From: Lachnospiraceae bacterium
GTDB taxonomy: Bacteria; Bacillota; Clostridia; Lachnospirales; Lachnospiraceae
DNA length: 36,182 nucleotides
NCBI GenBank assembly: GCA_017424235.1
Contig: JAFPAQ010000033.1
Coordinates: 1 to 36,182, forward strand
Reading direction: 5' to 3'
Below the pieces are notes generated by a model, which worked only from the letters and a program-made list of their open reading frames with translations, ran no database searches and had not been told where the DNA came from. Below, piece by piece: positions 6,366 to 17,100 of this stretch. Position 1 is the stretch's first letter. Each line of letters starts with the position of its first letter. The position numbers and the translations under genes are program-made.

Positions 6366-9300
6366 ATGCTAAAGCTTAAACAGAATATGAAATTCAAATG
6401 CCTTGAACCGATTAGGACCAATGCAGGTTCAGAGTCTTTAAATGAACGAATAAATTCAAATTATCAGCAGATTTCTACTCATTTTGAAAAAGAAGATCTG
6501 TTGCATTTAGTCATGAATTCACCGGAGATATTTCTGGAAGATACTCCGATGACCAATCTTATAGAAAATAACAATATCCAAAATACACAACAGATAAAAG
6601 TAGATATGATAAATAATATCCTTAACAGGATCATGCTTTTAAACACACAGGAATTTTCTTATCATGATACAGTTTATATAAGTAATGTATTAAAAAAGCT
6701 TGGCATACAGGATGTCAATTTATTTTTGAAGGAAATATATGATTTGCAGCAGGAGACAGATAATACATCAAAGCTGACAAAATTATATAATGAAAATCTT
6801 TCAAATATAAGCAAATATATTAAGGAGTACTCACAAAGCAAGTATATAAATGACACCGGTAATAATGACAATAATGTCACATATGATAACCGTGTATTTT
6901 ATCTGCAGGACGAGGTATTTTCACGCTTGGATACTGCACAGATATATAATGAAGTCATGCAGATACATACTCAGATACCGGGGAAAGAAAAAAGTATACT
7001 TAACAATGAAATCAGGCTTTCCGAACAAAAGAGATTTGCAAATGCCTATAATATGCAGAACACGGTTAACAATGTTCACAATAATAATATGCCATTTACT
7101 TACCTTCGAGAAAATATTTATGAAGAAGGGGGCGATATTTTTATTAATGAGGATGCGGAGGTGATAAATAAACTTACTTCTGCAATTCTTTTAAGCTTAT
7201 CCGATAATATTTATACGATAAGAAAACATAGTATTGATAATAAGAATGAGTGGTACGATTTTAAGAACATTATCTCGCAGACATCACAAAATACTATTGA
7301 CAGGATAGAAGCTTACTATAAAAACAATGTGGATATAAGTATCTCAAATCATGAATATGCACAGAGTATACAAAATGACAGAAAGGTACGTGTACAGCTT
7401 ACAAATAAACTAATAGAAAATATTAAAGAGAACAAAATCACCAGTCTGACTGTAAAGCAGGTTAAAAATATAGAAGACAGGATGTTTCAGTCATTGTCTG
7501 AGCATGAGAATGATATAACTTATATTTCAAATCATGAAAAATCAGTTTCGAATGAAACAGATACATTTATTAGTACAGATTTAGTTAATATTGAAAATAA
7601 CCTTGAAAACACAAGTAATGAACTTGAAATCAATTCCGTAACTCAAAATAATAGTTCACAAGATATTAGTAAACTTATACAGGATATTGATAAGAGTACG
7701 GATTTAAAAATCAGTAATGTCAATGAATTTAGTCAACAGCATCTGGAATTTCTTGAGAGCCTTAGTAAAGATGAGTATATTGATGAAGATAATTCAATAA
7801 CAAATGTTGAGATGCTTAAGCAGCAGCTTGATACGATTAACAGGCAGAATGTTGAGCGCTTTAAGCAGATGATACTTCAAAAAGAGGAAAAAGCAGTCAG
7901 AACAAATGTAGTAATAGACCGCAAAAAAGCAATGCAGGATACATTAAGAGCTTTGGAAAATCCTGACGAAGTATTAGGTAAGTATGGAGATACTCAGGAA
8001 AATGGTGAAGTTGACACAAATATTGATAATTTACATAAAAATAATGAAAAAAACAGACAAAATCAGACAATATATGATATAATTAATAATGTTGAGAATT
8101 ATTCGAAAACGGATGTCTCAGAAAATGACTTTATTCAGGTTAGTAAATATCATAATGATATAGAGTTGTCAGAGAACATCAAAAATGAGTTTGATAATAC
8201 AATAGATGACAGTGTTAACAGAGTACAAAATGTAATAGATAACAGTGTTAATCATAATGTAACAAAGGTAGAAAATACAGAGTTATCTGAAAAAAAATCC
8301 AGTGATACATATGCAGTAAATGTTGAACAGGTAAATAAACTGATAGAAGGAAATGAAGGTATAATCAGGAATACACATATTCTTGAGAAAGATAGTGAAT
8401 ATCTTAAGGAAAATGTGGATATTCTTCAAAAATTTTTAGAGACAGTAAGAATAAAAGATGGTTTTGAAGGAAATGAAAGTGAAATAGTAAGAGCTATTCA
8501 AGATGAAAAAGAAGCAAATGTTAGTTCAGAAAAGGTACATGAGGTAATAAAGAATCTTGAAAATACAATGCTTTCACAGGATATTAACAATGAGTTTTCA
8601 CAGGTAGATAAGTACTATACAGATAATAATATCAAAAGTGATATAGATAATTACAATGAGGATGTATCTGTTGATAATAACTACAGCGTCGATAACAAGC
8701 TTATAAATAGCATTAATGAGATAGTAAACAAAACTAAAATCATTAATGAAACTAACAAAACAGACCATTCAAATGAAAGTAATGTACAGCAGATAAATAA
8801 AATCCAAAATGATGCTTTGGAAACTCAAAATAATGTGAAGGTATTTAATAAGAATATTGAGACTATTAATCAGACTTTGGATATTCTTGAAAAGCCAAAT
8901 ACCATGATACTCCGGTATCTGAATGAGAAAGAGATAGAGGTGGCAGCCGATAAAGATAATGCAAAGCTGTCATCAGAAAATGAACTTAATAAAAAAATAA
9001 AAGAAATAGTAAGAAATATAGAAAATGCATCTGGCACAGGAGCAACAGAAAATCCGCAGGTACAACAGGTGGACAGATATATTAACAGTATTGTTTATGA
9101 TATAGATCAGAATATATCAGAGCAACAGCAAGAGCAGCTTGTAAATATTTTGCATAATGAGCAGAGTACGGTTGATGAGTCTCTGACTTTGAATAGTGAG
9201 GTAAATAATAAAGAGACATTAAAGCAGCAGCTTGACCGGATCAATCAAAATAATGTAGAACGATATCTGAAGCTTAAAGAAAGCAGGCAGGAGCTTAATA

Positions 9301-10025
9301 CTGTAAATAATAATATGATTGACAAAAAGGCGGCAATCAGAGACAGTCTGACAGCTTTGACAGAGCCAAAGGAAGTGATTATGACATACTTGTCACAAAC
9401 TACACCTGAAGAACTTAAGGAGCAAAAACAGGAAGATACTTTGAAGGCGCTTATGTCTGAGGATACAAAAAAGATATTTGAGGTACTTGAGGATATTGCA
9501 CATAATCCACAGACAAGATATGTAAATTCTCTAAGACCTGTTGACCTGGAACTGGTAACGAAGGATGTAGAGCTTCATGAAAAGCAAAGCAGAGAAACGG
9601 AGAAAATAGAACGTGAAAACAGATTAAAAGAGTCTGAACAAAAGCTTGTACAGGAGATTAGGGAGAGTAAAAACCAGGTAAGACAGATAAATGATATTAC
9701 ATATAATCAGGATAAAAAAATTAATTTTATTCATAAGGTTATGGATACAACATTTACTGATGAAATACTGGAATCTCTTGAACAGCAAAGGGAAATGATA
9801 AGCAGCCGGAACCGGATAGATAAAAATATATCACAAAGTACTGTGGAAAAACAAAATTATGAACAGATAAATACAATTAACAGCAATATTACAAGAGTTA
9901 ATGAAAACAATATAAATGAAATGGTAAGGGACAGCATAAGGACAGAGATAGGAAATATATCTGATAAGGTATATGCACAGATTGAAAAGAAGCTGACAAT
10001 GGAGCGTAAACGCAGGGGATATTAA
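6366..10025 (+). CDS. 1219-residue Asn-rich coiled-coil protein, candidate tape measure
   Basis: A very long, almost wholly helical-looking protein rich in Asn, Glu, Ile, Lys and Gln, with no signal peptide and no transmembrane segment. It lies where phages place the tape-measure gene, after the tube and chaperones and before the baseplate. Internal duplications are clear. LKQQLDTINRQNVERF at residue 483 recurs as LKQQLDRINQNNVERY at 952. A module of the form L-x-x-L-x-x-P-x-x-x-[VI]-[LM] occurs at 525, 836 and 993. VHEVIKNLEN-to-QVDKYY at 725 recurs as IKEIVRNIEN-to-QVDRYI at 878. The C-terminus is basic (LTMERKRRGY). At the usual 0.15 nm per residue it would span about 180 nm. A cargo, chaperone or filament role cannot be excluded. 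GAAAGGGG at 6350-6357 is the ribosome site. Confidence 0.7.
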   Translation: MLKLKQNMKFKCLEPIRTNAGSESLNERINSNYQQISTHFEKEDLLHLVMNSPEIFLEDTPMTNLIENNNIQNTQQIKVDMINNILNRIMLLNTQEFSYHDTVYISNVLKKLGIQDVNLFLKEIYDLQQETDNTSKLTKLYNENLSNISKYIKEYSQSKYINDTGNNDNNVTYDNRVFYLQDEVFSRLDTAQIYNEVMQIHTQIPGKEKSILNNEIRLSEQKRFANAYNMQNTVNNVHNNNMPFTYLRENIYEEGGDIFINEDAEVINKLTSAILLSLSDNIYTIRKHSIDNKNEWYDFKNIISQTSQNTIDRIEAYYKNNVDISISNHEYAQSIQNDRKVRVQLTNKLIENIKENKITSLTVKQVKNIEDRMFQSLSEHENDITYISNHEKSVSNETDTFISTDLVNIENNLENTSNELEINSVTQNNSSQDISKLIQDIDKSTDLKISNVNEFSQQHLEFLESLSKDEYIDEDNSITNVEMLKQQLDTINRQNVERFKQMILQKEEKAVRTNVVIDRKKAMQDTLRALENPDEVLGKYGDTQENGEVDTNIDNLHKNNEKNRQNQTIYDIINNVENYSKTDVSENDFIQVSKYHNDIELSENIKNEFDNTIDDSVNRVQNVIDNSVNHNVTKVENTELSEKKSSDTYAVNVEQVNKLIEGNEGIIRNTHILEKDSEYLKENVDILQKFLETVRIKDGFEGNESEIVRAIQDEKEANVSSEKVHEVIKNLENTMLSQDINNEFSQVDKYYTDNNIKSDIDNYNEDVSVDNNYSVDNKLINSINEIVNKTKIINETNKTDHSNESNVQQINKIQNDALETQNNVKVFNKNIETINQTLDILEKPNTMILRYLNEKEIEVAADKDNAKLSSENELNKKIKEIVRNIENASGTGATENPQVQQVDRYINSIVYDIDQNISEQQQEQLVNILHNEQSTVDESLTLNSEVNNKETLKQQLDRINQNNVERYLKLKESRQELNTVNNNMIDKKAAIRDSLTALTEPKEVIMTYLSQTTPEELKEQKQEDTLKALMSEDTKKIFEVLEDIAHNPQTRYVNSLRPVDLELVTKDVELHEKQSRETEKIERENRLKESEQKLVQEIRESKNQVRQINDITYNQDKKINFIHKVMDTTFTDEILESLEQQREMISSRNRIDKNISQSTVEKQNYEQINTINSNITRVNENNINEMVRDSIRTEIGNISDKVYAQIEKKLTMERKRRGY

Positions 10026-10055
10026 TTTGATTTTGCAAATTGGGGGTGAGTCATA

Positions 10056-10877
10056 ATGTCACTTGAAATGGCAGTTTTATTAATAAAAGATCGACGAAAT
10101 ACTTCTGTAGCTGAATATAATACTGATGAAAATGATTCCAAAAAGGGTGCTGTTGCAGGTTTAAAAGTGACACGTCTTAATACCTCTGACTTGCCTTTTC
10201 GGGATTTGGGTTCATTTTCTAAATCAATAAAAAAAGCGTTAAATGTAGGATTCGAAGATAATAGTATGCATTCTTCAGATATTCAGGCTTCGCAGAAAAT
10301 GTTTAAGGTACAGTTTAATCCGGAACAGCTGACATTTTCAGCAAACAGCTCTTATGCCATGAGGGAAAGAAGAACAAATCTGGCAGTAGAAAGCAAAGAG
10401 CAAAAACAGCAGGGCGAAAAACCTGAATCTACAAGTGAATTAAATGCCAAAAAGCTCAACGGTCAGGAAAAAGTGGCAGATAAAAAAGTAAAGCCGCCTA
10501 AAGTGTATATGTCATTTACCATAATATTGGATGCCGTTTATCAAAATGATGCATTTATGCATACGTCAGGAATTGGAGAAAACGTGATGGGTGTAGTAAA
10601 TATGCTTAGAGGTAAAACTTATAGCGTACAGCCCTATGTTGAAGCTCTGATTGCTGCAATAAGAAACAGCAGGACAAGAGAGGTGGTTTTTTCATGGGGG
10701 GATATGTGTTATGAGGGTACTCTTACAACTGTCAGTTCAAAGTATACAATGTTTAATACTGCCGGAAGTCCGGTTAGAGCCAATATTGATATTACTCTGA
10801 TTTTGGATAACTATATAGAGGGTGGTACTAATACCAATTTTAAGGATGCATATGATTTGTTAGTTAATCAGGCATAA
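10056..10877 (+). CDS. CIS_tube-family baseplate protein (Afp7-like), first copy
   Basis: A 273-residue protein with the CIS_tube / Afp7 N-terminal domain pattern: FKVQFNPEQLTFSANSSYAM at residues 86-105, a PPKVYMSFTIILDAVYQ strand, an internal VQPYVEALIAAIRNSRTREVVFSWGDMCYEGTL segment (split here by a short turn), then the VSSKYTMFNTAGSPVRANIDITLIL end typical of hub-adjacent tube-fold proteins. Residues about 110-145 are a charged, Lys/Glu/Gln-rich insertion. The LysM domain that ends many Afp7 homologues is absent. It probably links the hub to the tube. It is a paralogue of the next gene, 12 bases downstream. Confidence 0.85.
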   Translation: MSLEMAVLLIKDRRNTSVAEYNTDENDSKKGAVAGLKVTRLNTSDLPFRDLGSFSKSIKKALNVGFEDNSMHSSDIQASQKMFKVQFNPEQLTFSANSSYAMRERRTNLAVESKEQKQQGEKPESTSELNAKKLNGQEKVADKKVKPPKVYMSFTIILDAVYQNDAFMHTSGIGENVMGVVNMLRGKTYSVQPYVEALIAAIRNSRTREVVFSWGDMCYEGTLTTVSSKYTMFNTAGSPVRANIDITLILDNYIEGGTNTNFKDAYDLLVNQA

Positions 10878-10889
10878 TAGGAGATATAT

Positions 10890-11666
10890 ATGGGACTTAG
10901 CGGTTTGACAGATGCTCTTGCAGCAAAAGTAGGAAAAACACGAAAGGCATTGCTTTGTATAAAAAAGGACGATAAAGCACCTGCTTCCAATATTGCCTCT
11001 GTAATGAATTCGATAACAGCAGGAGAGCTGTGGGCAAGTAATAAAGAATTCATGAATAAATATAAAAGTGAATATTATGTATTTGAGGTTCAATATAATC
11101 CTGAGACTATAGGTCTTTCGTGTAACAGTGGTGAGATTGAATATAAGATGGGCCCCGGTGATGAGGGTGTAAATAATATAAATAGTAAAAGCTATGCTTC
11201 AAATATATATTTTGATGTAGATTTGGTTTTTGAAAAAATAGTTGCAGGTGATTCTTATAAGACACCCTGGTCTGCAACAGATATGCTTAAAACAGCTGTG
11301 GATATGTTTTGTGAAAATAAGTATTCCGTTCAGAATCAGGTTGAAGGACTATTAGCCCTGCTCACACGAAATGCTTCCAGAATGATAGTATTTCACTGGG
11401 ATAAAATGACATTTGTCGGAGAACTCAACAATATAAGTGCCACATACAATATGTTTTCATCATCAGGAAGACCTGTTAGTGCAAAAATACATCTTAAGCT
11501 TATAGACAGGGCAAAGGATTCTGAAACAGGTGAAAGTGAATCAGCTGAGTATTGGAATGAGGCATTTAATAATTTATTCGGAAATGAAAGTGATTCATCA
11601 CTTGTAGAGATAAGCAGAAATACAGACAGTATGTCAGGTATTGTAAGTAACATGTTAGGATTATAA
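10890..11666 (+). CDS. CIS_tube-family baseplate protein (Afp7-like), second copy
   Basis: A 258-residue paralogue of the preceding protein. Shared elements are FEVQYNPETIGLSCNSGEIEY, a SNIYFDVDLVFEKIV strand, the VQNQVEGLLALLTRNASRMIVFHWDKMTFVGEL region and the YNMFSSSGRPVSAKIHLKL end. The shared W-D/W-G-x-M-x-[FY]-x-G-x-L motif makes the pairing certain. It starts with AGGAG close to the ATG, 12 bases after the first copy. No LysM domain is seen; the tail (about 40 residues) is Ser/Glu/Asp-rich. The two paralogues could form a heteromeric ring, or one could replace the LysM-bearing adaptor of other CIS; both ideas are inference. Confidence 0.85.
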   Translation: MGLSGLTDALAAKVGKTRKALLCIKKDDKAPASNIASVMNSITAGELWASNKEFMNKYKSEYYVFEVQYNPETIGLSCNSGEIEYKMGPGDEGVNNINSKSYASNIYFDVDLVFEKIVAGDSYKTPWSATDMLKTAVDMFCENKYSVQNQVEGLLALLTRNASRMIVFHWDKMTFVGELNNISATYNMFSSSGRPVSAKIHLKLIDRAKDSETGESESAEYWNEAFNNLFGNESDSSLVEISRNTDSMSGIVSNMLGL

Positions 11667-11693
11667 AAACAGAAAGGTATTCATATTTGAAAC

Positions 11694-12833
11694 ATGGCTA
11701 AACATCAATTCAGTGAATTGCAGGAAAGATATGAGAATTTTAAATATCCGATAGTTGTTATCAATGTTAATAATAAAAATATTGCCGGTAAGGACAGTGG
11801 TCTGGTGGTTAACGATATTGATATTGATTTATCAAGTGGATATGAAGCATCGATTGCTTCATTTCATATTTACAATTCATTTAATGTAAGAGAGAGTAAA
11901 TATTTGTTCGATAGTATAAAGGATTTTATTGCTATAGGCTCTAATGTAAGTATTTCAGCAGGGTATTCAAATGCGGCAACTAATATTTTCTGTGGAGTAA
12001 TAACAAAGGTCAATTTTCTGTTTGAAAGAGATGGTATACCGTATGTTCGTGTAACTGCCATGGATGTAAAGGGGATAATGATGGCAAGCTGCTATGCACA
12101 GCAGTTAAAAGCAATGGATTATGGAAGTGCAGTCAAAGAGATATTTGAGCGTGCTGCGTACTCAAAGCTTACTGATAAAACCATTAAAAAAATCACAGTT
12201 ATTGATACTCCGGATAAAGGAAAGTATGATGAACAAAAACAAAATGATTTTAGTATAGAGATGGTAAACGAGAGTGATTATGAATTTATTGTCAAGGCGG
12301 CCAAGAAATTTAACTATGAATTTTTTACTCATTATGATGAGGTAATTTTCAGACCTGCCAGATCGAATACTGATGTGATAATGGATATTACTCCGGCGAC
12401 CGGTTTGTTGGAATTTGATGTTGAATATGATGTCACAGGTCTGGTTGAAGAGATAGAAGTAAGAGGAATGGATACAGGAAAGGGTAAAGTGATCTCTTCA
12501 AAAACGAAATTTTCAAATAAAATATCAGAAGGAAACAAAGCCAAAAATCTTATTTCAAATAGCAGGAAGGTATTTATAGATCCTACAGTGAAGAGTCAGT
12601 CGGATGCTGATACAAGGGCAAAGGCACTTATGCAGACTATGTCGTTCAGATATGGAACGCTTAGCTGTGCAGTAATAGGAATACCCGAAATTGTTCCGGG
12701 ATTTTATATGGGATTAAGTGAACTGGGAACAGCGGTTTCTAACAATTTTTACATATCGGAGACACGACATGTGATAAATCAGGAGGATGGATATATCACA
12801 TATATAAGAGGACAGGCTTCAGGTCTGCTATAA
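11694..12833 (+). CDS. Baseplate hub protein, phage late control gene D type (Afp8 N-terminal equivalent)
   Basis: A 379-residue hub protein. The N-terminal half shows the gpD/VgrG barrel pattern: VNDIDIDLSSGYEASIASFHIYN, a GSNVSISAGYSNAATNIFCGVIT strand pair and VRVTAMDVKGIMMASC. The middle has AVKEIFERAAYS and the SDYEFIVKAAKKFNYEFFTHYDEVIFRP motif that corresponds to the second barrel, and the end has IVPGFYMGLSELGTAVSNNFYISETRHVINQEDGYITYIRG. It forms the trimeric hub bearing the spike. The ATG at 11694 has AAAGG 16 bases upstream, rather far; no better start is seen. Unlike VgrG or Afp8 the spike is encoded separately just downstream. Confidence 0.88.
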   Translation: MAKHQFSELQERYENFKYPIVVINVNNKNIAGKDSGLVVNDIDIDLSSGYEASIASFHIYNSFNVRESKYLFDSIKDFIAIGSNVSISAGYSNAATNIFCGVITKVNFLFERDGIPYVRVTAMDVKGIMMASCYAQQLKAMDYGSAVKEIFERAAYSKLTDKTIKKITVIDTPDKGKYDEQKQNDFSIEMVNESDYEFIVKAAKKFNYEFFTHYDEVIFRPARSNTDVIMDITPATGLLEFDVEYDVTGLVEEIEVRGMDTGKGKVISSKTKFSNKISEGNKAKNLISNSRKVFIDPTVKSQSDADTRAKALMQTMSFRYGTLSCAVIGIPEIVPGFYMGLSELGTAVSNNFYISETRHVINQEDGYITYIRGQASGLL

Positions 12834-12855
12834 GGTTTATGGGGGAGTAAAAGGC

Positions 12856-13674
12856 ATGGGATTATTTGATGTTATTGATGATATAACGGCAAAACAGATT
12901 ACAAAGACAGATACAGGAGACAATAGAATTTTTGGATTAATGATAGGAATAGTAGTGAAAAACTATGACAAGGATATGCCCGGAAGGGTGTGCGTGAATA
13001 TTCCTGTCAGAGATGAAAACGCAAATACATTAAAATGGGCTAAAATGGTAATGAATTCAAATGGTACTAAATGGGGAACATATTTTGTGCCGGAAATAGG
13101 AGACCAGGTGGTTCTTGGTTTTGAGGAGGGAAATATAGAAAAACCCTATATAATTGGCTGTCTTGCAACAGATAATTCAAAGGTGGTCAGGGAATCTGTT
13201 GATGAGGACAATCAGATAAAACAGATAGCAAGCAAAAACGGTTCGCATATTAAGTTCGTTGACAATAAAGAGGGCGAGGGTGAAAAAGACCAGATAGAAT
13301 TACAGACTGCCGGTAAAAAGCATACTGTTTTGCTTGATAATGAAAACAAAAAGATACTTATCAGTGATGAAAAAAAGAAAAATTATATAGAGCTCAATAC
13401 CCCACAGGAAGAAGGCTCTATGACGATACAGGTCGAAAAAAGTCTTACAATAAAGGTAGGTAGTAATATAACTGTTTCGATGAATGCAGATACAGGAGCT
13501 GTCAATATAAAATGCGATAAGATATCCATAAAGGCTTCAAACAGTGCATCAATATCATCGGATGGAAACTTTAAGATGAGTGGAAGCTCATTTGGAATAG
13601 AGGCAATGAGCAGCTTTAAGGCAGAGTCTAGTGGAACAGCACAGCTCAAGGGAGCAACTGTACAGATTGGATAG
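12856..13674 (+). CDS. Central spike protein, gpV/gp5 OB-fold plus beta-helix
   Basis: A 272-residue spike protein. Residues 28-110 form the gp5/gpV OB domain: GLMIGIVVKNYDKDMPGRVCV, LKWAKMVM, GTYFVPEIGDQVVLGFEEG and KPYIIGCL are its standard strands. After residue 120 it becomes a repetitive beta-strand protein with alternating small and hydrophobic residues (LTIKVGSNITVSMNADTGAV, ISIKASNSASIS, and so on), as expected for a triple-stranded beta-helix needle. The DUF4280 protein at 2381 is the likely tip. No enzymatic domain such as lysozyme is present. The ribosome site GGGGGAG (12841-12847) is strong. Confidence 0.92.
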   Translation: MGLFDVIDDITAKQITKTDTGDNRIFGLMIGIVVKNYDKDMPGRVCVNIPVRDENANTLKWAKMVMNSNGTKWGTYFVPEIGDQVVLGFEEGNIEKPYIIGCLATDNSKVVRESVDEDNQIKQIASKNGSHIKFVDNKEGEGEKDQIELQTAGKKHTVLLDNENKKILISDEKKKNYIELNTPQEEGSMTIQVEKSLTIKVGSNITVSMNADTGAVNIKCDKISIKASNSASISSDGNFKMSGSSFGIEAMSSFKAESSGTAQLKGATVQIG

Positions 13675-13684
13675 GAGTGAGATA

Positions 13685-14101
13685 ATGTCGGACTATGATG
13701 TTAATGATATTACTTTTTTAGGAAAAGGAATGAAGTTTCCACCACAGATAAATAAAGCAACAGGGCGTTTTATGACAAGCTCGGAAAAGGAAAATATAAA
13801 GGAATCAATATATTTGATATTGATGACTCAAAAAACTGAGAGATTTATGCGTCCTGATTTCGGAAGTTCAATTATGCAGTATACATTTATAGATACTAAT
13901 TCATCGGTTCTGACAATGATGTCAAGAAATATACGCGAGGATATTGCATCAAATGAGCCACGAGTAGAGAATGTAACAGTTAATATAGATCCTGAGGTAA
14001 AAAAAGGATGTTTAATTGTAAATATAGACTATACGATTGCAGCGGAAAATACAAAGGATAATCTGGTATTTCCATTTTATCTTAATGCTGCTGCCGAGTA
14101 A
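13685..14101 (+). CDS. gp25-like baseplate wedge protein (Afp9-like)
   Basis: A 138-residue gp25/W-like protein of the wedge core that anchors the sheath to the baseplate. Family marks are DITFLGKGMKFPP, the IKESIYLILMTQKTERFMRPDFGS segment with its RPDFG motif, and the closing VNIDYTIAAENTKDNLVFPFYL strands. I set the start at ATG 13685 because AGGAG (13673-13677) lies 7 bases upstream; the frame is also open from an ATG at 13631, but that would overlap the spike gene by 44 bases and has no ribosome site. Confidence 0.93.
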   Translation: MSDYDVNDITFLGKGMKFPPQINKATGRFMTSSEKENIKESIYLILMTQKTERFMRPDFGSSIMQYTFIDTNSSVLTMMSRNIREDIASNEPRVENVTVNIDPEVKKGCLIVNIDYTIAAENTKDNLVFPFYLNAAAE

Positions 14102-14115
14102 GTGAGGGGATATTT

Positions 14116-17100
14116 ATGGATGAGTACAAGCTGGATAACCGAGTGGCAGCAGATGTGCGAGAGAGAATAGCTGAATTGGCAAAATGTTATACACCTGAAT
14201 GGAAGGTGGATTATTTAAAACCGGATATTGGAGCTACATTAGCTATTCTGTATGCCAAGCAGATGGATGAAAATATCAGATTTTATAATGATACCATAGA
14301 AAGATGTCATATTGAATTTATAAATATGCTGGGCTTATCACTCATGCCATCACAGCCCTCTTCAAGTATTGTTGTTTTTGGACTTATCAAAGATACGATA
14401 GATGGAGCATTTGTACCTAAAAATTCAAAACTCTTAGCTGATGCTGAACAAAGAGTTATTTTTGAAACACAAAAACCGATGTATATTACCAATGCAGGTA
14501 TAAGTGATATTTTTATGATTCATGGAAAAACCGGAGTCATAAAAAAGATTACCGGTAAAATACAAAGACAGGAACTGTTAGATGTGCAAAAAGCTGATGA
14601 TGACAATGTCATGAACAGTATTTTCACTTCTTCAGATACAGAAACCAAGGGTTTTTCACTTTTCAGATTTAATGAGCGCGAGATAGAAAGAAATGTGGTT
14701 TTGCTATATCATTCACATATATTTGATGTAGAAGGGCAGAATATTTATCTTAAGATTGATGGAAATACAGAACTTGTAAAAGATATATTAGATGGAAAAT
14801 ATGCAGTTTCATATTTTACAGGTAAAGAATTTGAGCCTGTTACACGCGTGCTGAAGGGAGACGATGACAATACTGTCATATTGCAGAAATATTCTCAATG
14901 TGCGAAGGTAAGCAGGGAAAAGGAATATTCATGTATAGCTATAGAGGCAAAAGAGCATATTACTGAAAATATTTCAGTTGATTCAATATCATTTTCATCT
15001 TCAGGCGATTTACATCCTGTTGATTTTGCAGGAAATGGTAATTCTGATTTTAATGTGAATGAGTTTATGCCATTTGGAAATATGCCTACACTTTATAAGG
15101 AATTCTATTTTGGACATGAAGAGTATTTTTCCAAAAAAGGCTCAAGAATAACAGTAAGATTTAATGTAAAATTTGAAGAATTTGTGTCTCGTATGAGTTT
15201 GGAAAAAGAAAATGATGAACTGAAAATAATTAAGAGAAAACCGAGGGCAATTTATAATGAGAGTATAGCCGATTCATATATTGATGAAATAACAATTGAA
15301 TATTTCAATGGAATGGGCTGGAAGAGACTTGAGACAGATTATGATATAAGAAAGATGTTTGCACTAGCAGAAAGCAGAGATTATGAGTTTTCTTTTGAAG
15401 TACCCTGGGATTGGGAAGAAAATGTAGAGCTGGGACATCGTTCTCATATGCTTAGAATGAAAATACTAAGATGTGATAACTGTTATTCATCACCATGTAT
15501 ATATCATTATCCTGTGATTATGGACATGCAGGTTAAGTATACCTATAACAGCAGGTTTATGAAGCCTGAGATGGCACAGCGTATTACAGGTACATGTCGT
15601 ATGGACATTTCAAAAGAGTTCATGGAGGACAGCCCTATAGAACTGTTTATGCGTAATCCTGTTGAAAAAACAACAATGTTTTTGGGATTTGACCGCAAAA
15701 TAGATAATGGACCGATTGGAATTTATTTTGAAATTGCTGAGGACAGACATTTTTCAGGTAGCAATTTTGAATTTGAATATTCTACTGCGAAGGGATTCAG
15801 GCTATTAAAGGTGGAGGATTACACCGGAAGAATGACAAGAAGTGGCATTGTGAGATTTATGCTGCCTGAAGATTTTGCCACTTTTACAGTAGAGGGTGTT
15901 GAACGATACTGGATCAGAATGGTAGATATTGATGGTGCATTTGACAGTGGAAAAGGATATTTCCCATATATAAAACATATATATCTGAATGCAGTGGAAG
16001 TGCTTAATGTGGAGAGTCATCAAAGGGAGAATTATTATATTGATGAAGTGGTTCCCAATATGAGATTTGGACTAAGCCATAATGATATCTATGATATTGA
16101 ACTATGGGTAAATGAGATAGGAAGTATATCAAAGGAGGAAATCAATTATTATCTTTCTGAGAGAAGTGATGAATGTGAAGCTGTCTATGACCTTTGGGGA
16201 AACATAAGAGAATTCTATATAAAATGGAGTGAGAAAGAAAACTTTTATTTGTCTGATTCCAATGACAGGCATTATGTATTAGACAGGATGACCAGTACAG
16301 TAATGTTTGGTGATGGCGTTCATGTCAAAATACCAAGAGTAACCAATTCGATTGCTTTTTTTACCAAGGTCAAGACCAGTAATGGTATTTGGGGAAATGT
16401 CGACAAAGGTAAAATAAACGATACAATAAGCTACCTTAGATTTGTTGATTCAATAAAAAACGTAACGCCTGCTTTTGGTGGCTGTAATATTGAAACTGTT
16501 GAAGGTGCATTAAGACGGGGTACCAATATAATTGGTTCGCGTAAAAGACTTATAACCATGCAGGATTATGTAAGAGAGATAAAGTCTATTTCAGATACAA
16601 TTGAACAGGTTTCATGTGTACTTGACCGTAATGCAGACGGTACATATACAGAGTCAGCAATCAATTTTGTAATTTTATTAAAAAAATACCGGGAGACAAG
16701 TCTTGCTTTTGAAAGGCTTGCACCACAGATAGAAAAGCATCTTTTGGAACATTGCGAGCATACCATTGCACCTGAAAAAATCAGGATAGTTGAGCCTGTA
16801 CTGGTAAGAATATCAGTTGATGTATGGTTAAAAAATGAATTGCAGAGAGATGATATTGAAATAAAAGAGCTATTCACTCAAAGTCTTGATGAATTTCTTG
16901 ATCCAATAGCTTCAAAAAATAATCCGGGCTGGAAAATAGGAAGTATTCCACGTAAGAAACAGATAATGACAAAGGTAAGCCGGATGGATTTAAAATTCAA
17001 GATATACAAAATTGTTATTACTGCAAAATATACAGACACATATGGAGTGCATGAGTGTGATATTGAGGCATTGGAGAATAATCCGTATTTTGTTTGTACC

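Noticed and set aside
11679-11694. ATT start for the hub gene closer to its ribosome site
   Set aside because: ATT starts are rare and the ATG at 11694 begins a plausible product; spacing alone is weak evidence.
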